Notes: generated by a model not told the origin, from the letters alone. A DNA stretch of 64,000 nucleotides from Streptomyces cellulosae (GCA_014655195.1 BNBH01000026.1:51652-115651); one strand, 5' to 3'. Shown: positions 8,637 through 17,596, counted from the stretch's first letter. Numbers and translations are program-made.

Positions 8637-10493
8637 ATGTGTGGAATCACGGGCTGGGTCTCGTTCGACCGGGACCTGACTCGACAGCGCGAGCAACTGA
8701 ACGCGATGACCGGGACCATGGCCTGCCGGGGTCCGGACGCGGACGGCACGTGGGCGGACCGGCACGGGGCACTCGGCCATCGACGCCTGGCGGTCATCGA
8801 CATCGAGGGCGGCGCCCAGCCCATGGTGCTGCCCACCGACGACGGTCCGGTGGTGATCACGTACAGCGGCGAGGTCTACAACTACACCGAACTGCGCGCG
8901 GAGCTGCTGCGCAGGGGCCACCGTTTCGAGACGCGCAGTGACACCGAGGTCGTGCTGCACGGCTATGCCGAGTGGGGCGAGGCGGTGGCGGAACGCCTCA
9001 ACGGCATGTTCGCCTTCGCGATCTGGGACGCGCGGGTCGAGAAGCTGGTTCTGATCCGCGACAGGCTGGGCGTCAAGCCGCTGTACTACTTCGCGACCGC
9101 GGACGGCGTGCTGTTCGGGTCCGAGCCGAAGGCGATCCTCGCCAACCCGCTCGCCGACCGGGCCGTCGACCTCGCCGGGTTGCGGGAGCTGGTCAGTTTC
9201 ACACAGACACCCGGCAGTGCCGTGTGGTGCGGGATGAACGAGGTGGTCCCCGGCGGGCTGCTGACCGTCGACCGCTCGGGCCTTCGCGAGCACCGCTACT
9301 GGACGCTGCCCACGCGCCCGCACGAGGACGACCGCAAGACCACCGTCGCGACCGTGCGTGAACTCCTCGAGGACATCGTCAGCCGCCAGATGGTCTCCGA
9401 CGTTCCCCGCTGCACTCTCCTGTCGGGCGGTCTCGACTCCAGCGTGATCACCGCCCTGGCCGCCGCGAAACTGGGCCGGCCCGGCGAACACGGCGAGGCC
9501 GGTGAGAAGGTGCGGAGCTTCGCTGTGGACTTCGTCGGCCGTGAGGACGACTTCGTCGCCGACGAGCTGCGGGGCACCACGGACGCTCCCTACGCCCGGG
9601 AGGTGGCAGCCCACGTCGGCTCGCTCCACGAGGCCATCGTGCTCGACCATGCGGCGATAGCCGATCCGGATGTCCGGCGAGCCGTCGTCACCGCCCGGGA
9701 CAGTCCTCTCACCCTCGGCGACATGGACACCTCGTTGTACCTGCTGTTCCAAGCCATCAAGGAACAGTCGACGGTCGCCCTGTCCGGGGAGTCCGCCGAC
9801 GAGGTGTTCGGCGGGTACCGGTGGTTCCACCAGCCTGAAGTGCAGGCGGCGGAGACCTTCCCCTGGATGGCCGTGTTCGTCAGCGGCGCCCGTGCCCAGG
9901 TGTCGGACCGGTTCAACGCCGACATCACCGCCGCGCTCGACCTGCCCGCGTACATCAAGGACCGGTACGCGGAGGCGGTCGGAGAAGTGGAGCGTGCGGA
10001 CGGAGAGACCGACCACGAGATGCGCATGCGAGTGATGTGCCATCTGCACCTGACGCGCTTCGTCCGCATGCTGCTGGAGCGCAAGGACCGCATCAGCATG
10101 GCTGTCGGACTGGAGGTGCGGGTCCCGTTCTGCGACCACCGCCTCGTCGAGTACGTCTACAACACCCCGTGGTCGATGAAGACGTTCGACGGCAGGGAGA
10201 AGAGTCTGCTCCGTGCCGCGACGGCCGATCTGCTGCCGAAGTCGGTGCTGGAGCGCGTGAAGGCGCCCTATCCGGCCACGGTCGACCCGCACTACACCAG
10301 CGCCCTGCTCCAGCAGTCCAAGGAGCTTCTGACGACCGACGACCCGGTCTTCGACCTGGTCGACCGGGCGTGGCTGGAGGGCATCGCCCGGCAGGACCCG
10401 GCCACCATGCCGATCGACGTCCGCAACGGCATGGAGCGTGTGCTGGACCTCAGTACCTGGCTGGACGTCTACCGGCCCGAACTGCGGCTCTGA
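8637..10493 (+). CDS. asnB: Asparagine-synthase-type glutamine amidotransferase
   Basis: 618 aa. Cys2 is the N-terminal nucleophile (MCGITGW), followed by an Ntn glutaminase domain (AVIDIEGGAQPM, FNGMFAFAIWD type motifs). The C-terminal adenylating domain shows LLSGGLDSSVITAL (PP-loop), SGESADEVFGGY and LERKDRISMAVGLEVRVPF. In Pseudomonas the related PhzH converts phenazine-1-carboxylate to its carboxamide. Sitting between phzG and phzB, this enzyme is the best candidate for amidating a phenazine carboxyl group here (inference); a housekeeping asparagine synthetase is unlikely in this position. A GAGAGGAAGAGG stretch precedes the ATG. Confidence 0.88.
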   Translation: MCGITGWVSFDRDLTRQREQLNAMTGTMACRGPDADGTWADRHGALGHRRLAVIDIEGGAQPMVLPTDDGPVVITYSGEVYNYTELRAELLRRGHRFETRSDTEVVLHGYAEWGEAVAERLNGMFAFAIWDARVEKLVLIRDRLGVKPLYYFATADGVLFGSEPKAILANPLADRAVDLAGLRELVSFTQTPGSAVWCGMNEVVPGGLLTVDRSGLREHRYWTLPTRPHEDDRKTTVATVRELLEDIVSRQMVSDVPRCTLLSGGLDSSVITALAAAKLGRPGEHGEAGEKVRSFAVDFVGREDDFVADELRGTTDAPYAREVAAHVGSLHEAIVLDHAAIADPDVRRAVVTARDSPLTLGDMDTSLYLLFQAIKEQSTVALSGESADEVFGGYRWFHQPEVQAAETFPWMAVFVSGARAQVSDRFNADITAALDLPAYIKDRYAEAVGEVERADGETDHEMRMRVMCHLHLTRFVRMLLERKDRISMAVGLEVRVPFCDHRLVEYVYNTPWSMKTFDGREKSLLRAATADLLPKSVLERVKAPYPATVDPHYTSALLQQSKELLTTDDPVFDLVDRAWLEGIARQDPATMPIDVRNGMERVLDLSTWLDVYRPELRL

Positions 10494-10523
10494 CGGGCAC
10501 CCGAACGGATCGAGGGAGACCAG

Positions 10524-11015
10524 ATGGAAACGGACCACGCTCGGACGGACGGGCCCGACGCCGGACTCGACCTGTGTGCCAGGAACCGGGCCGTCGTCGC
10601 CGACTACATGACCCGCAAGGGCGAGAACCGGCTCACGCGTTACCTGCTCTTCACCGAGGACGGCAGTGCCGGCCTGTACACGAGTGACACCGGCGAGCCG
10701 GTCGTCTCCGTGGGACACGAGAAGCTCAAGGCGCACGGCGAGTGGTCGCTGCGTATGTTCCCCGACTGGGAGTGGAAGAACGTCGAGATCTTCGAGACGC
10801 AGGACCCGAACCGGTTCTGGGTGGAATGCGACGGCGAGGGCCGCATCCTCTACCCGGACTACCCTCCCGGCCTTTACCGGAATCACTTCATCCACTCGTT
10901 CGAACTCGAGGGCGGCAGGATCAAGCGCCAGCGCGAGTTCATGAACCCCTTCGAGCAACTGCGTGCGTTGGGCATCGAGGTGCCGAAGATCAACCGGGGT
11001 GGCATACCCACCTAG
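10524..11015 (+). CDS. phzB: Phenazine ring-forming protein PhzA/PhzB
   Basis: 163 aa, NTF2-like PhzA/B family. It accelerates condensation of two molecules of 6-amino-5-oxocyclohex-2-ene-1-carboxylate to the tricycle. Visible hallmarks are the N-terminal ARNRAVVADYMTRKGENRL, the His-containing VSVGHEKLKAHGEWSL, and the C-terminal acid/base region RQREFMNPFEQLRALGIEVP. Only one copy is present, as is usual outside pseudomonads. A GATCGAGGGAG ribosome site precedes the ATG. Confidence 0.94.
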   Translation: METDHARTDGPDAGLDLCARNRAVVADYMTRKGENRLTRYLLFTEDGSAGLYTSDTGEPVVSVGHEKLKAHGEWSLRMFPDWEWKNVEIFETQDPNRFWVECDGEGRILYPDYPPGLYRNHFIHSFELEGGRIKRQREFMNPFEQLRALGIEVPKINRGGIPT

Positions 11016-11061
11016 ATCCGTGATTCCCGAGGACTTCCGCACGCACAGCAAGGAGCAGTGA

Positions 11062-11469
11062 ATGGCATCCCGGCTCAACCCGTACCTCGCCTTCGACGGC
11101 GATGCACGCGAAGCCATGGAGTTCTACCACGAAGTACTCGGCGGCGCGCTGGACCTGGGCACCTACGGCGACTTCGGGTCGGCGGAGATGCCCGATGCCG
11201 ACAAGATCATGCACGCGACGCTCACCACCGCCGACGGTTTCACTCTGATGGCGTGGGACGTCCCGGAGCGAGTTCCCTTCGCCCCGGGCACCAATGTCGC
11301 CCTTTATCTCGGTGGCGAAGATCCGCGCCTCCGTGAGTACTTCGAGAAGCTGTCCGTCGGCGGCACCGAGACCCTGCCACTCGAAAAGCAGATGTGGGGA
11401 GACGAAGCCGGCACGCTGGTGGACCGGTTCGGGATCACCTGGATGTTCAACATCAAGCAGAACGCGTGA
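11062..11469 (+). CDS. VOC (PhnB/glyoxalase-like) protein
   Basis: 135 aa, vicinal-oxygen-chelate fold of the PhnB subgroup: NPYLAFDGDAREAMEFYHEV, GGALDLGTYGDF, MHATLTTADGFTLMAWD, and the C-terminal WGDEAGTLVDRFGITWMFN. Good AGGAGCAG ribosome site. Members bind small aromatic or thiol ligands. In the phz operon it could sequester product or act in tailoring or self-resistance; the sequence does not decide. Similar proteins also occur outside secondary-metabolite clusters. Confidence 0.85.
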   Translation: MASRLNPYLAFDGDAREAMEFYHEVLGGALDLGTYGDFGSAEMPDADKIMHATLTTADGFTLMAWDVPERVPFAPGTNVALYLGGEDPRLREYFEKLSVGGTETLPLEKQMWGDEAGTLVDRFGITWMFNIKQNA

Positions 11470-11598
11470 CGGCGGCGGCCCCGGTGCCCACCGGGGCCCG
11501 GCCCGCGCTCTCGTGCACAGATCGCTCAGCTCGACGTCCGGCCGTGGAAGAGCCGCGGCAAGGTGGGCCGACCCTCGGGTCGGGATGGTGAGGTCTCA

Positions 11599-12618
11599 GT
11601 GACAGTCGACGTGCAGGCCACTCGTGACGTGGTCGACATCATCACCGGTGGGTGGCGTGCGCAGGCGCTCTACACCGCGGTCAGGCTCGGACTGCCGGAC
11701 CACGTCGCGGCCGGCTGCGACAACGACGTGGAACTCGCCAAGGCGACGGGGGCGAGCGAGGGCGGTGTGCACCGCCTCATGCGCCTGCTGGTGGCGATGG
11801 GTGTGTTCACGGGCAGCGCCGCCACCGGCTACCGCGGCACCCGGGTGAGCGCCGCCCTCGTCGACGGGCCGCAGTCGCTGCGCGACATGTGCCTGCTCTA
11901 CGGAGAGGAGTTCCACTCCGCCTGGAACCACGCCCCTCACGCCATCAGCACCGAGAGCTCCGGCTTCGAGGTCGCCTACGACCAGCCGTTCTACGCATAC
12001 CTGGCTGAAGCCCCGGCCACCGCCCGGCGGTTCCGGCGCACCATGAACGCCGCCAGCATGTTCTTCCACCGCGTACCCGCGGTGTTCGACTTCGAGGGCA
12101 AGAAGGTCGTCGACGTCGGAGGCGGAGGCGGACAACTGCTCGCGACCGTCCTGAGGGCCGCGCCCGACGCCACAGGCACACTGCTCGACCGCGAGCACAT
12201 GACTGCGAAGGCCCGCGAGTACCTGCACGCCGAGGTGGGAGCGAAGCGCGTCGAGGTCGTCGACGGCGACATGTTCACCGGGGTACCGAAGGGTGGCGAC
12301 GTCTACATCCTCTGCAGGGTCCTGGCAGGTCACGGGGACGAAGACGTCGTCCGCGTCTTCGAGCACTGCCGACGCGCCATGGCGGACGCCTCCTCACGGC
12401 TCCTGATCCTCGACCGCTTCGTCGAGGACGAGAACCCCACTGTGCTCCCCGCCTTGTGGGACCTGCACCTGCTGATGACCACCGGAGGTGAGCACCGCAC
12501 CGCGGACCGCGTCACCCGCCTGCTGGAACGAGCGGGTCTGTTCGTGGAGCGCACCGCGGACCTGCCCATGGAGACGACCGCTCTGGTCGCCGCACCGCGC
12601 ACTCCACAGCGGGCCTGA
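11599..12618 (+). CDS. SAM-dependent O-/N-methyltransferase (hydroxyneurosporene/PhzM type)
   Basis: 339 aa from GTG 11599 (GGTGAGG five bases upstream). N-terminal dimerisation/winged-helix region (DVVDIITGGWRAQALYTAV, then SEGGVHRLMRLLVAMGVF) followed by a Rossmann SAM domain: KKVVDVGGGGGQLLATVL, VEVVDGDMF, and late YILCRVLAGHGDEDVVRVF. This is the layout of acetylserotonin-type methyltransferases such as PhzM, which methylates phenazine-1-carboxylate. Catalytic His is not certain: the usual LHDW is replaced by LAGHGDED. Likely tailors the phenazine scaffold (inference). Confidence 0.87.
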   Translation: MTVDVQATRDVVDIITGGWRAQALYTAVRLGLPDHVAAGCDNDVELAKATGASEGGVHRLMRLLVAMGVFTGSAATGYRGTRVSAALVDGPQSLRDMCLLYGEEFHSAWNHAPHAISTESSGFEVAYDQPFYAYLAEAPATARRFRRTMNAASMFFHRVPAVFDFEGKKVVDVGGGGGQLLATVLRAAPDATGTLLDREHMTAKAREYLHAEVGAKRVEVVDGDMFTGVPKGGDVYILCRVLAGHGDEDVVRVFEHCRRAMADASSRLLILDRFVEDENPTVLPALWDLHLLMTTGGEHRTADRVTRLLERAGLFVERTADLPMETTALVAAPRTPQRA

Positions 12619-12680
12619 TGGGGGGCGGGGCCCCGCTTCCCCGAGCGATACGAGCGGACAGGGCGGACTGGAGGACACGC

Positions 12681-13166
12681 ATGCCCAGGTTGGCGACGAT
12701 CGGCGTTTACGGCTTCGACGCCGACAGCTACCTCGAACGACTGCGACAGGCCGATGTGGGCCTGCTGCTCGACCTACGTCAGCGCCGTGGAGTGCGAGGA
12801 CCGGACTACGTCTGGGCGAACTCGAGACGGCTGCAAGCGGCGCTCGCGGAAGCCGGAATCGCCTACCAGCACCGGCGGGAACTCGCCCCGACGACGGAAC
12901 TACGGCAACTTCAGTACGCGGAGGACGCCCGCCAGGGCGTGGGCAAACGCTCCCGCCGCGAGCTCGCCGCCGACTACATCCGTCGCTACACCGCGGAAAT
13001 CCTCGATCCGGTCGATCTCGCCCCGATCGCGGCGGCTCTGCCGAGCCGCGGGACGACGGCGCTCTTCTGCGTCGAACGGGACCCGGAGGCATGCCACCGG
13101 TCCCTGGTCGCCCGCCGGCTCGCCGAGTCGCATGACATCACCGTCGAACACCTGAGGCCGTTGTGA
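12681..13166 (+). CDS. DUF488 family protein
   Basis: 161 aa; ATG 12681 preceded by GGAGGA. DUF488 landmarks are the N-terminal LATIGVYGFDADSYLERLRQ, LLLDLRQRRGVRGPDY and the C-terminal Cys motif FCVERDPEACHRSLVARRL. The family has no settled function; the conserved Cys/Arg cluster suggests a nucleic-acid or small-molecule enzyme. It overlaps the next gene by 4 bases, so it belongs to the phz operon, which is an unusual place for it. Confidence 0.85.
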   Translation: MPRLATIGVYGFDADSYLERLRQADVGLLLDLRQRRGVRGPDYVWANSRRLQAALAEAGIAYQHRRELAPTTELRQLQYAEDARQGVGKRSRRELAADYIRRYTAEILDPVDLAPIAAALPSRGTTALFCVERDPEACHRSLVARRLAESHDITVEHLRPL

Positions 13167-14836
13167 TGGACGACATGCTTCCCGCCGGTGCGCCGCGACC
13201 GCGGATCGCGGTCTTCGCCGGACCGACCGCCACGATTCTGAACACCCCGGACCTCGTCACCTCCAACAAGGCCCGGGTACGCCACGGCCTGCCGCTCCGG
13301 CCCAGCCGGTTCGACGGTCTGCGTCCTCAACGCCTGGCGGCGCCCGCGACGTTGTACGTCGAGGCGTTCAGCGCGCACCCGCTCGAAAGCGACGCCGCCG
13401 GCCTCTACGCGCCCCCCGACGGCTGGGTCGACGCGGACGGTGCCTTCCACACCGAGCGGCCGCCCGGCGAGGCCACACCGGTGTACGTCGTCGAGCTCGA
13501 CCCCGCCGACGGCCTCTACCCGCTTCCCTACATGGGGAGGCAGGCCGACGGCTCGGCCTGGGAGGAGACATCGGCAGTGCCGTACGCCGACCCGGTCGAC
13601 GCACGTCAGACCTTCTACCCGGACGCCCGGCGTCTCTACGAGGAGATCGAGCGGTTCGGCCTGGCCGACCACGGGGGGCCCGTCGACCTGGGTTCCCTGG
13701 CGGATTTCGAGTTCTACAGGGCCGCTCCCTCCGGCGGCTACACCTCGGGCTCCGAGCCCGAACTCCTGGGACAGGACTTCTTCGTCTACTACCCGTACCA
13801 CCTCCAGACCGAGCCGAGCCTCGCCCACCTGGCCCGGGCCACGAATCACGTCCAGGCCGTCCTCGACGACGGCGGGTTCACCGGTCTGCAGTGGCTGGAG
13901 GGCAGCCCGACCGTCGACGAGACGCTGTACTGGCTGGGCCTTCTCATCGACACGAAGGTGCCGCTGGTCGGGCATGCCGCCCAGCGTCGTCACCAGTCGC
14001 TGAGCGCGGACGGCGACCGCAACGTGGTGGACGGCGTCAAGTTCATCGCGTCGGGGGTCACCCTGGACGAACGCGGCGAGGACCGCGTCGGCGCCTGTGT
14101 CGTGGTCGACGAGCTCGTCTACTCGGCCCGTGACGTCACCAAGGCCGACGCGCGGCCGGGCGGTTACGAGGTCACCGGAGGCCACGGGGGAGTCGTCGCC
14201 GACCTCGGAGGGTACGGTCCGCCACAGCTCACCTATCTGCCCACCCGCAGACACACCCACCGTTCCGAAACACGCCTTACGGTGCTTCCCGAGTCCGTGG
14301 CCGGTGTCGTGGGGCGCCTGGGCGACGTGACCCGGACCGAGGTCCTGACCAAGGACGAGCACGGCCTGGTGCCCACCGCCATGCCCCACGTCTCGCTCAC
14401 CAAGTACAGCCGCTACGCCGCGAAAGGCACGGGTGCCGACGACCTTCCGGTCGCCGACGAGGAGGTGGAGATCTTCGCCCGGATCGAAGCCAATCTCGCG
14501 CGCTTCCCGCTCTCGGGCTTCGTGTGTGAGGGCATGTCGCCCTTCGGCATGGCGGACCCGGTGAAGAACGCGGCTCTGAGCGTCGCCGTCTTCGCCGGCA
14601 TGCCCGTGGTCCGCACGGGGCGCGGCACGACGGGAGGCATGGCATACCGCACCGACCCGACGTTCGTCTCGGGCAACAACCTGACGGCCACCAAGGCCCG
14701 CCTGCTTCTCATGGCCGCGCTGCTCAAGTTCGGCGCTCTGCCGCCGGCGGCCGATCCGTTCGCGCCGACCTCCGACGAGCGGGCGGCCACCGAGAAGGCC
14801 GTCGCCGAGTTCCAGGAGCTCTTCGACACGCACTGA
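13163..14836 (+). CDS. Asparaginase/glutaminase-like protein with altered active site
   Basis: 557 aa, larger than bacterial L-asparaginases (~330 aa). The asparaginase core is visible in the middle: GFTGLQWLEGSPTVDETLYW, then PLVGHAAQRRHQSLSADGDRN, then NVVDGVKFIASG. The normal TDT triad element (GTDTMEET) reads GSPTVDET here and the GAMR element reads GHAAQR, so classical asparaginase chemistry is doubtful. N-terminal (~1-220) and C-terminal (~380-557) regions are unassigned. Start could be GTG 13163 or ATG 13166, both overlapping the DUF488 stop. Its place just before phzF suggests a role in phenazine amide or intermediate chemistry (inference). Confidence 0.75.
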   Translation: MMDDMLPAGAPRPRIAVFAGPTATILNTPDLVTSNKARVRHGLPLRPSRFDGLRPQRLAAPATLYVEAFSAHPLESDAAGLYAPPDGWVDADGAFHTERPPGEATPVYVVELDPADGLYPLPYMGRQADGSAWEETSAVPYADPVDARQTFYPDARRLYEEIERFGLADHGGPVDLGSLADFEFYRAAPSGGYTSGSEPELLGQDFFVYYPYHLQTEPSLAHLARATNHVQAVLDDGGFTGLQWLEGSPTVDETLYWLGLLIDTKVPLVGHAAQRRHQSLSADGDRNVVDGVKFIASGVTLDERGEDRVGACVVVDELVYSARDVTKADARPGGYEVTGGHGGVVADLGGYGPPQLTYLPTRRHTHRSETRLTVLPESVAGVVGRLGDVTRTEVLTKDEHGLVPTAMPHVSLTKYSRYAAKGTGADDLPVADEEVEIFARIEANLARFPLSGFVCEGMSPFGMADPVKNAALSVAVFAGMPVVRTGRGTTGGMAYRTDPTFVSGNNLTATKARLLLMAALLKFGALPPAADPFAPTSDERAATEKAVAEFQELFDTH

Positions 14837-14851
14837 GACGAGGGACAACGC

Positions 14852-15703
14852 ATGGCCAGGTACGCGTACGTGGTGGCCGACGTCTTCACCGACGTCCCGT
14901 TGCAGGGCAATCCGACCGCCGTCTTCCTGGATGCCGGGGGCCTCTCGCCCGCCCGCATGCAGCAGATCGCACAGGAGATGCATCTGTCGGAGACCGTTTT
15001 CGTCCTGCCCCCGGAGAACGACGGCGACGTACGGGTCCGTATCTTCACTCCCGTCAACGAGCTTCCCTTCGCCGGGCATCCGACGCTCGGCGCGGCCGTG
15101 GTGCTGGGTGAGTCGCACGAGGCCAAGGAGCTCCGGATGGAGACCGCCAAGGGCACCGTCACGTTCGAGCTGCAGCGCGACGAGGCAGGTCGCACCGTCG
15201 CGGCCGCCATGTGGCAGCCACTGCCGGTATGGCGGACCTATGACCGGGCGGACGAACTCCTCGCCGCTCTCGACCTGACGGACACGGGAAGCACGTTGCC
15301 CGTGGAGGTGTACGACAACGGGCCACGACACGTCTTCGTGGGCATGGACGACGTGCCCGCGCTCTCTTCGCTCGAGCCGGACCAGCGCATCCTCGCGCGG
15401 TTGCCCGACATGGCCGCCAACTGCTTCGCGGGAGAGGGGAACGGCTGGAGACTGCGGATGTTCTCGCCGGCGTACGGAGTCGTCGAGGATGCCGCGACGG
15501 GCTCGGCCGCAGGGGCCGTCGCGGTACATTTGGCGCGGCACGGACTGGCGCCGTTCGGGGAGTGGATCGACATCCGCCAGGGCATCGAGATAGGACGCCC
15601 GTCGACGATGCGCGCCCGGGTGACGGGCACGCCGCACCGGATCGATGCGGTGCAGGTGGCGGGATCCGCTGTCGTCGTCGCCCGAGCCACACTGTTCACG
15701 TGA
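14852..15703 (+). CDS. phzF: DHHA isomerase (PhzF)
   Basis: Isomerises DHHA to the ketone that dimerises into phenazine. 283 aa, diaminopimelate-epimerase fold with two similar halves. The catalytic Glu is residue 47 in LSETVFV, matching Glu45 of the Pseudomonas enzyme. Other hallmarks are FTPVNELPFAGHPTLGAA in half one and EDAATGSAAGAVAVHL in half two. ATG 14852 follows 15 bases after the asparaginase-like gene, with GACGAGGGA upstream. Confidence 0.96.
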   Translation: MARYAYVVADVFTDVPLQGNPTAVFLDAGGLSPARMQQIAQEMHLSETVFVLPPENDGDVRVRIFTPVNELPFAGHPTLGAAVVLGESHEAKELRMETAKGTVTFELQRDEAGRTVAAAMWQPLPVWRTYDRADELLAALDLTDTGSTLPVEVYDNGPRHVFVGMDDVPALSSLEPDQRILARLPDMAANCFAGEGNGWRLRMFSPAYGVVEDAATGSAAGAVAVHLARHGLAPFGEWIDIRQGIEIGRPSTMRARVTGTPHRIDAVQVAGSAVVVARATLFT

Positions 15704-15740
15704 GCCGCAGGAACTGCAGGAGGCGGAAGGGGTGGGTGCG

Positions 15741-17117
15741 GTGACGACGGCCGAGGACGGAGGGCTGTTCGCGTTACCGCCGACCACCCGTCCGCCGGAC
15801 CCACGGGGCACGGAATCCGGTTCCCCCCGCTCCGATGCTCCGCTCGCCGTCCGCATGCGCCCTCGTTCGCTCCAGGAGGTCGTCGGTCAGGCGCACCTGT
15901 TGCGTCCCGGTGCGCCCCTGCGGCGGCTGGCCGAGGGAGGGCACGCGACGTCTGTGCTGTTGTACGGCCCTTCGGGAACGGGGAAGACCACCCTGGCGCG
16001 TTTGACGGCCGACGTCGCAGACCGTCACTTCGTCGCCCTCTCGGCGCTGAACACCGGTGTGAAGGAACTGCGGTCCGTGATGGACGAGGCCCGTCTTCGG
16101 TGGGGGCGGCACGGCCGGAGGACCGTTCTCTTCATCGACGAGGTGCACCGGTTCTCCAGGACGCAGCAGGACGCCCTGCTCGGCGCCGTGGAGGACGGGC
16201 ACGTCCTGCTCGTCGCCGCCACGACGGAGAACCCGTCGTTCTCGGTGGTGTCTCCGCTCCTCTCCCGCCTGTTGGTGCTCCAGCTCCACCCGCTGACCGA
16301 CACGGAACTCAGGGAGCTGCTCCGCAGAGCGGTGCAGGACGGGAGAGGCCTCGACGGCGCGGTCGCGCTGGCACCCGAGGCGGAGGACGCCTTGGTGCGT
16401 CTCGCGGCGGGTGACGCCCGGAGCGCGCTGACGGCGCTGGAAGCCTGTGCCTCCGGAGTGGCCTGCGCCGGCGGCACCGTGGTCGACGTCGAAGCGGTGG
16501 ATCGCGCCGTCAGCGAAGCCACCGTGCGCTACGACCGGCAGGGCGATCAACACCACGATGTCGTCAGCGCGTTCATCAAGTCGATCCGGGGGTCGGACCC
16601 CGACGCCGCACTGCACTACCTGGCCCGCATGCTCGTCGCCGGTGAGGACCCGCGCTTCGTCGCGCGTCGTCTGCTGGTGCACGCGAGCGAGGACATCGGG
16701 CTGGCCGACCCCACGGCACTGCAGGCCGCGGTCGCCGCCGCCCAGACGGTGCAGTTCATCGGCATGCCCGAGGCAAGGCTGGCTCTGGCGCAGGCAACGG
16801 TTCACCTGGCCACGGCGCCCAAGTCGAACAGCGTGCTCGCCGGCATCGACGCGGCCATGTCCGACGTCCGGGCGGGCGCCCTGGGCGAGGTCCCCGCCCA
16901 CCTGCGGCACAGCCGCCACACCGGCGCCAAGGAACGGGGAAACGGCGTCGGTTACCGCTATCCCCACAGGGTGCCCGAGGGAGTGGTGACGCAGCAGTAC
17001 CCGCCCGCCGACCTGAGGGGCAAGGACTACTACCGCCCTACGCAACGCGGTGGGGAACGCGACCTGCGTGACCGTCTCAGCAGACTGCGTCGCGTCGTTC
17101 GGGGCGTGGAGGAGTGA
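15741..17117 (+). CDS. rarA: RarA/MgsA-type replication-recombination ATPase, cluster paralogue
   Basis: 458 aa from GTG 15741 (GGAAGGGG nine bases upstream; GTG 15732 is an alternative). AAA+ clamp-loader-like protein with RMRPRSLQEVVGQ, Walker A GPSGTGKT, Walker B LFIDEVHRF, sensor 1 AATTENPSFSV, arginine finger SPLLSRLL and the C-terminal MgsA region (IKSIRGSDPDAALHYLARML, SEDIGLADP, YRYPHRVPEGVVTQQY). RarA acts at stalled replication forks. A housekeeping copy is expected elsewhere in the genome; this one is shorter at the N-terminus and follows phzF by ~37 bases in the same direction, so it may protect DNA from the intercalating, redox-active product (inference). Confidence 0.88.
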   Translation: MTTAEDGGLFALPPTTRPPDPRGTESGSPRSDAPLAVRMRPRSLQEVVGQAHLLRPGAPLRRLAEGGHATSVLLYGPSGTGKTTLARLTADVADRHFVALSALNTGVKELRSVMDEARLRWGRHGRRTVLFIDEVHRFSRTQQDALLGAVEDGHVLLVAATTENPSFSVVSPLLSRLLVLQLHPLTDTELRELLRRAVQDGRGLDGAVALAPEAEDALVRLAAGDARSALTALEACASGVACAGGTVVDVEAVDRAVSEATVRYDRQGDQHHDVVSAFIKSIRGSDPDAALHYLARMLVAGEDPRFVARRLLVHASEDIGLADPTALQAAVAAAQTVQFIGMPEARLALAQATVHLATAPKSNSVLAGIDAAMSDVRAGALGEVPAHLRHSRHTGAKERGNGVGYRYPHRVPEGVVTQQYPPADLRGKDYYRPTQRGGERDLRDRLSRLRRVVRGVEE

Positions 17118-17200
17118 CGTCAGGTACGCCGGAACGCCGGTCCGCGGATGCGGAACCGGCGCCCCGGTGCGGCCCGGGCGATCTCGGGGCCGCCCTCACC

Positions 17201-17596
17201 TCATGCGACCGCGGTGCCTTCGAGTTCCACCATCTGGCCGGGGATGGCCAGTCGGGTCACGCCGAGCATGGTGGTGGTCGGCGCGACGCCGGCGGCGCCG
17301 AGACGGCCCGCCAGGACGCCGTAGTGCTGGAACAGCAGGTCGACGTCGGTCGTGTAGACGTTCAGGCGGACGAGGTTCGCCAGCGACATGCCCGCCTCGG
17401 CGAGCACCGCCTCGATGTTGTCGACGCTGAGCGCCAGTTGGGCCGCCATGTCGCCGTCGTGCTCGGGCTTGCCCTCCTTGCTCATCGCGGTCTGGCCGGA
17501 GATGTAGAGGGTGCGGGAGTGGCCGGAGACGACCTCTCCCTGGTTGAAGCCCATCTCGACCGACCACGACACGGGGTTGACCGCGTTACGTTCCAT
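17201..17596 (-). CDS. ridA: RidA/YjgF-family protein
   Basis: 131 aa. Typical RidA core: VVSGHSRTLYISGQTAMS, NIEAVLAEAGMSLANLVRLN, TTTMLGVTRLAIPGQMVELE with the conserved Arg. RidA proteins hydrolyse reactive enamine/imine intermediates. It is convergent with the rarA gene and divergent from the WYL regulator, which likely controls it. Whether it belongs functionally to the phenazine pathway (which passes through unstable amino-keto intermediates) cannot be told. Confidence 0.9.
   Translation of the reverse strand: MERNAVNPVSWSVEMGFNQGEVVSGHSRTLYISGQTAMSKEGKPEHDGDMAAQLALSVDNIEAVLAEAGMSLANLVRLNVYTTDVDLLFQHYGVLAGRLGAAGVAPTTTMLGVTRLAIPGQMVELEGTAVA

Noticed and set aside
7869..11117. Very long open frame on the minus strand (over 1000 codons) opposite the phenazine genes
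   Set aside because: It is antisense to phzG, the amidotransferase and phzB, all of which have clear family motifs. Long antisense frames are a normal effect of GC-rich codon use.
12986..15856. Minus-strand frame of ~950 codons opposite the asparaginase-like gene and phzF
   Set aside because: Shadow of the plus-strand genes; His/Arg/Gly-rich without domain character.
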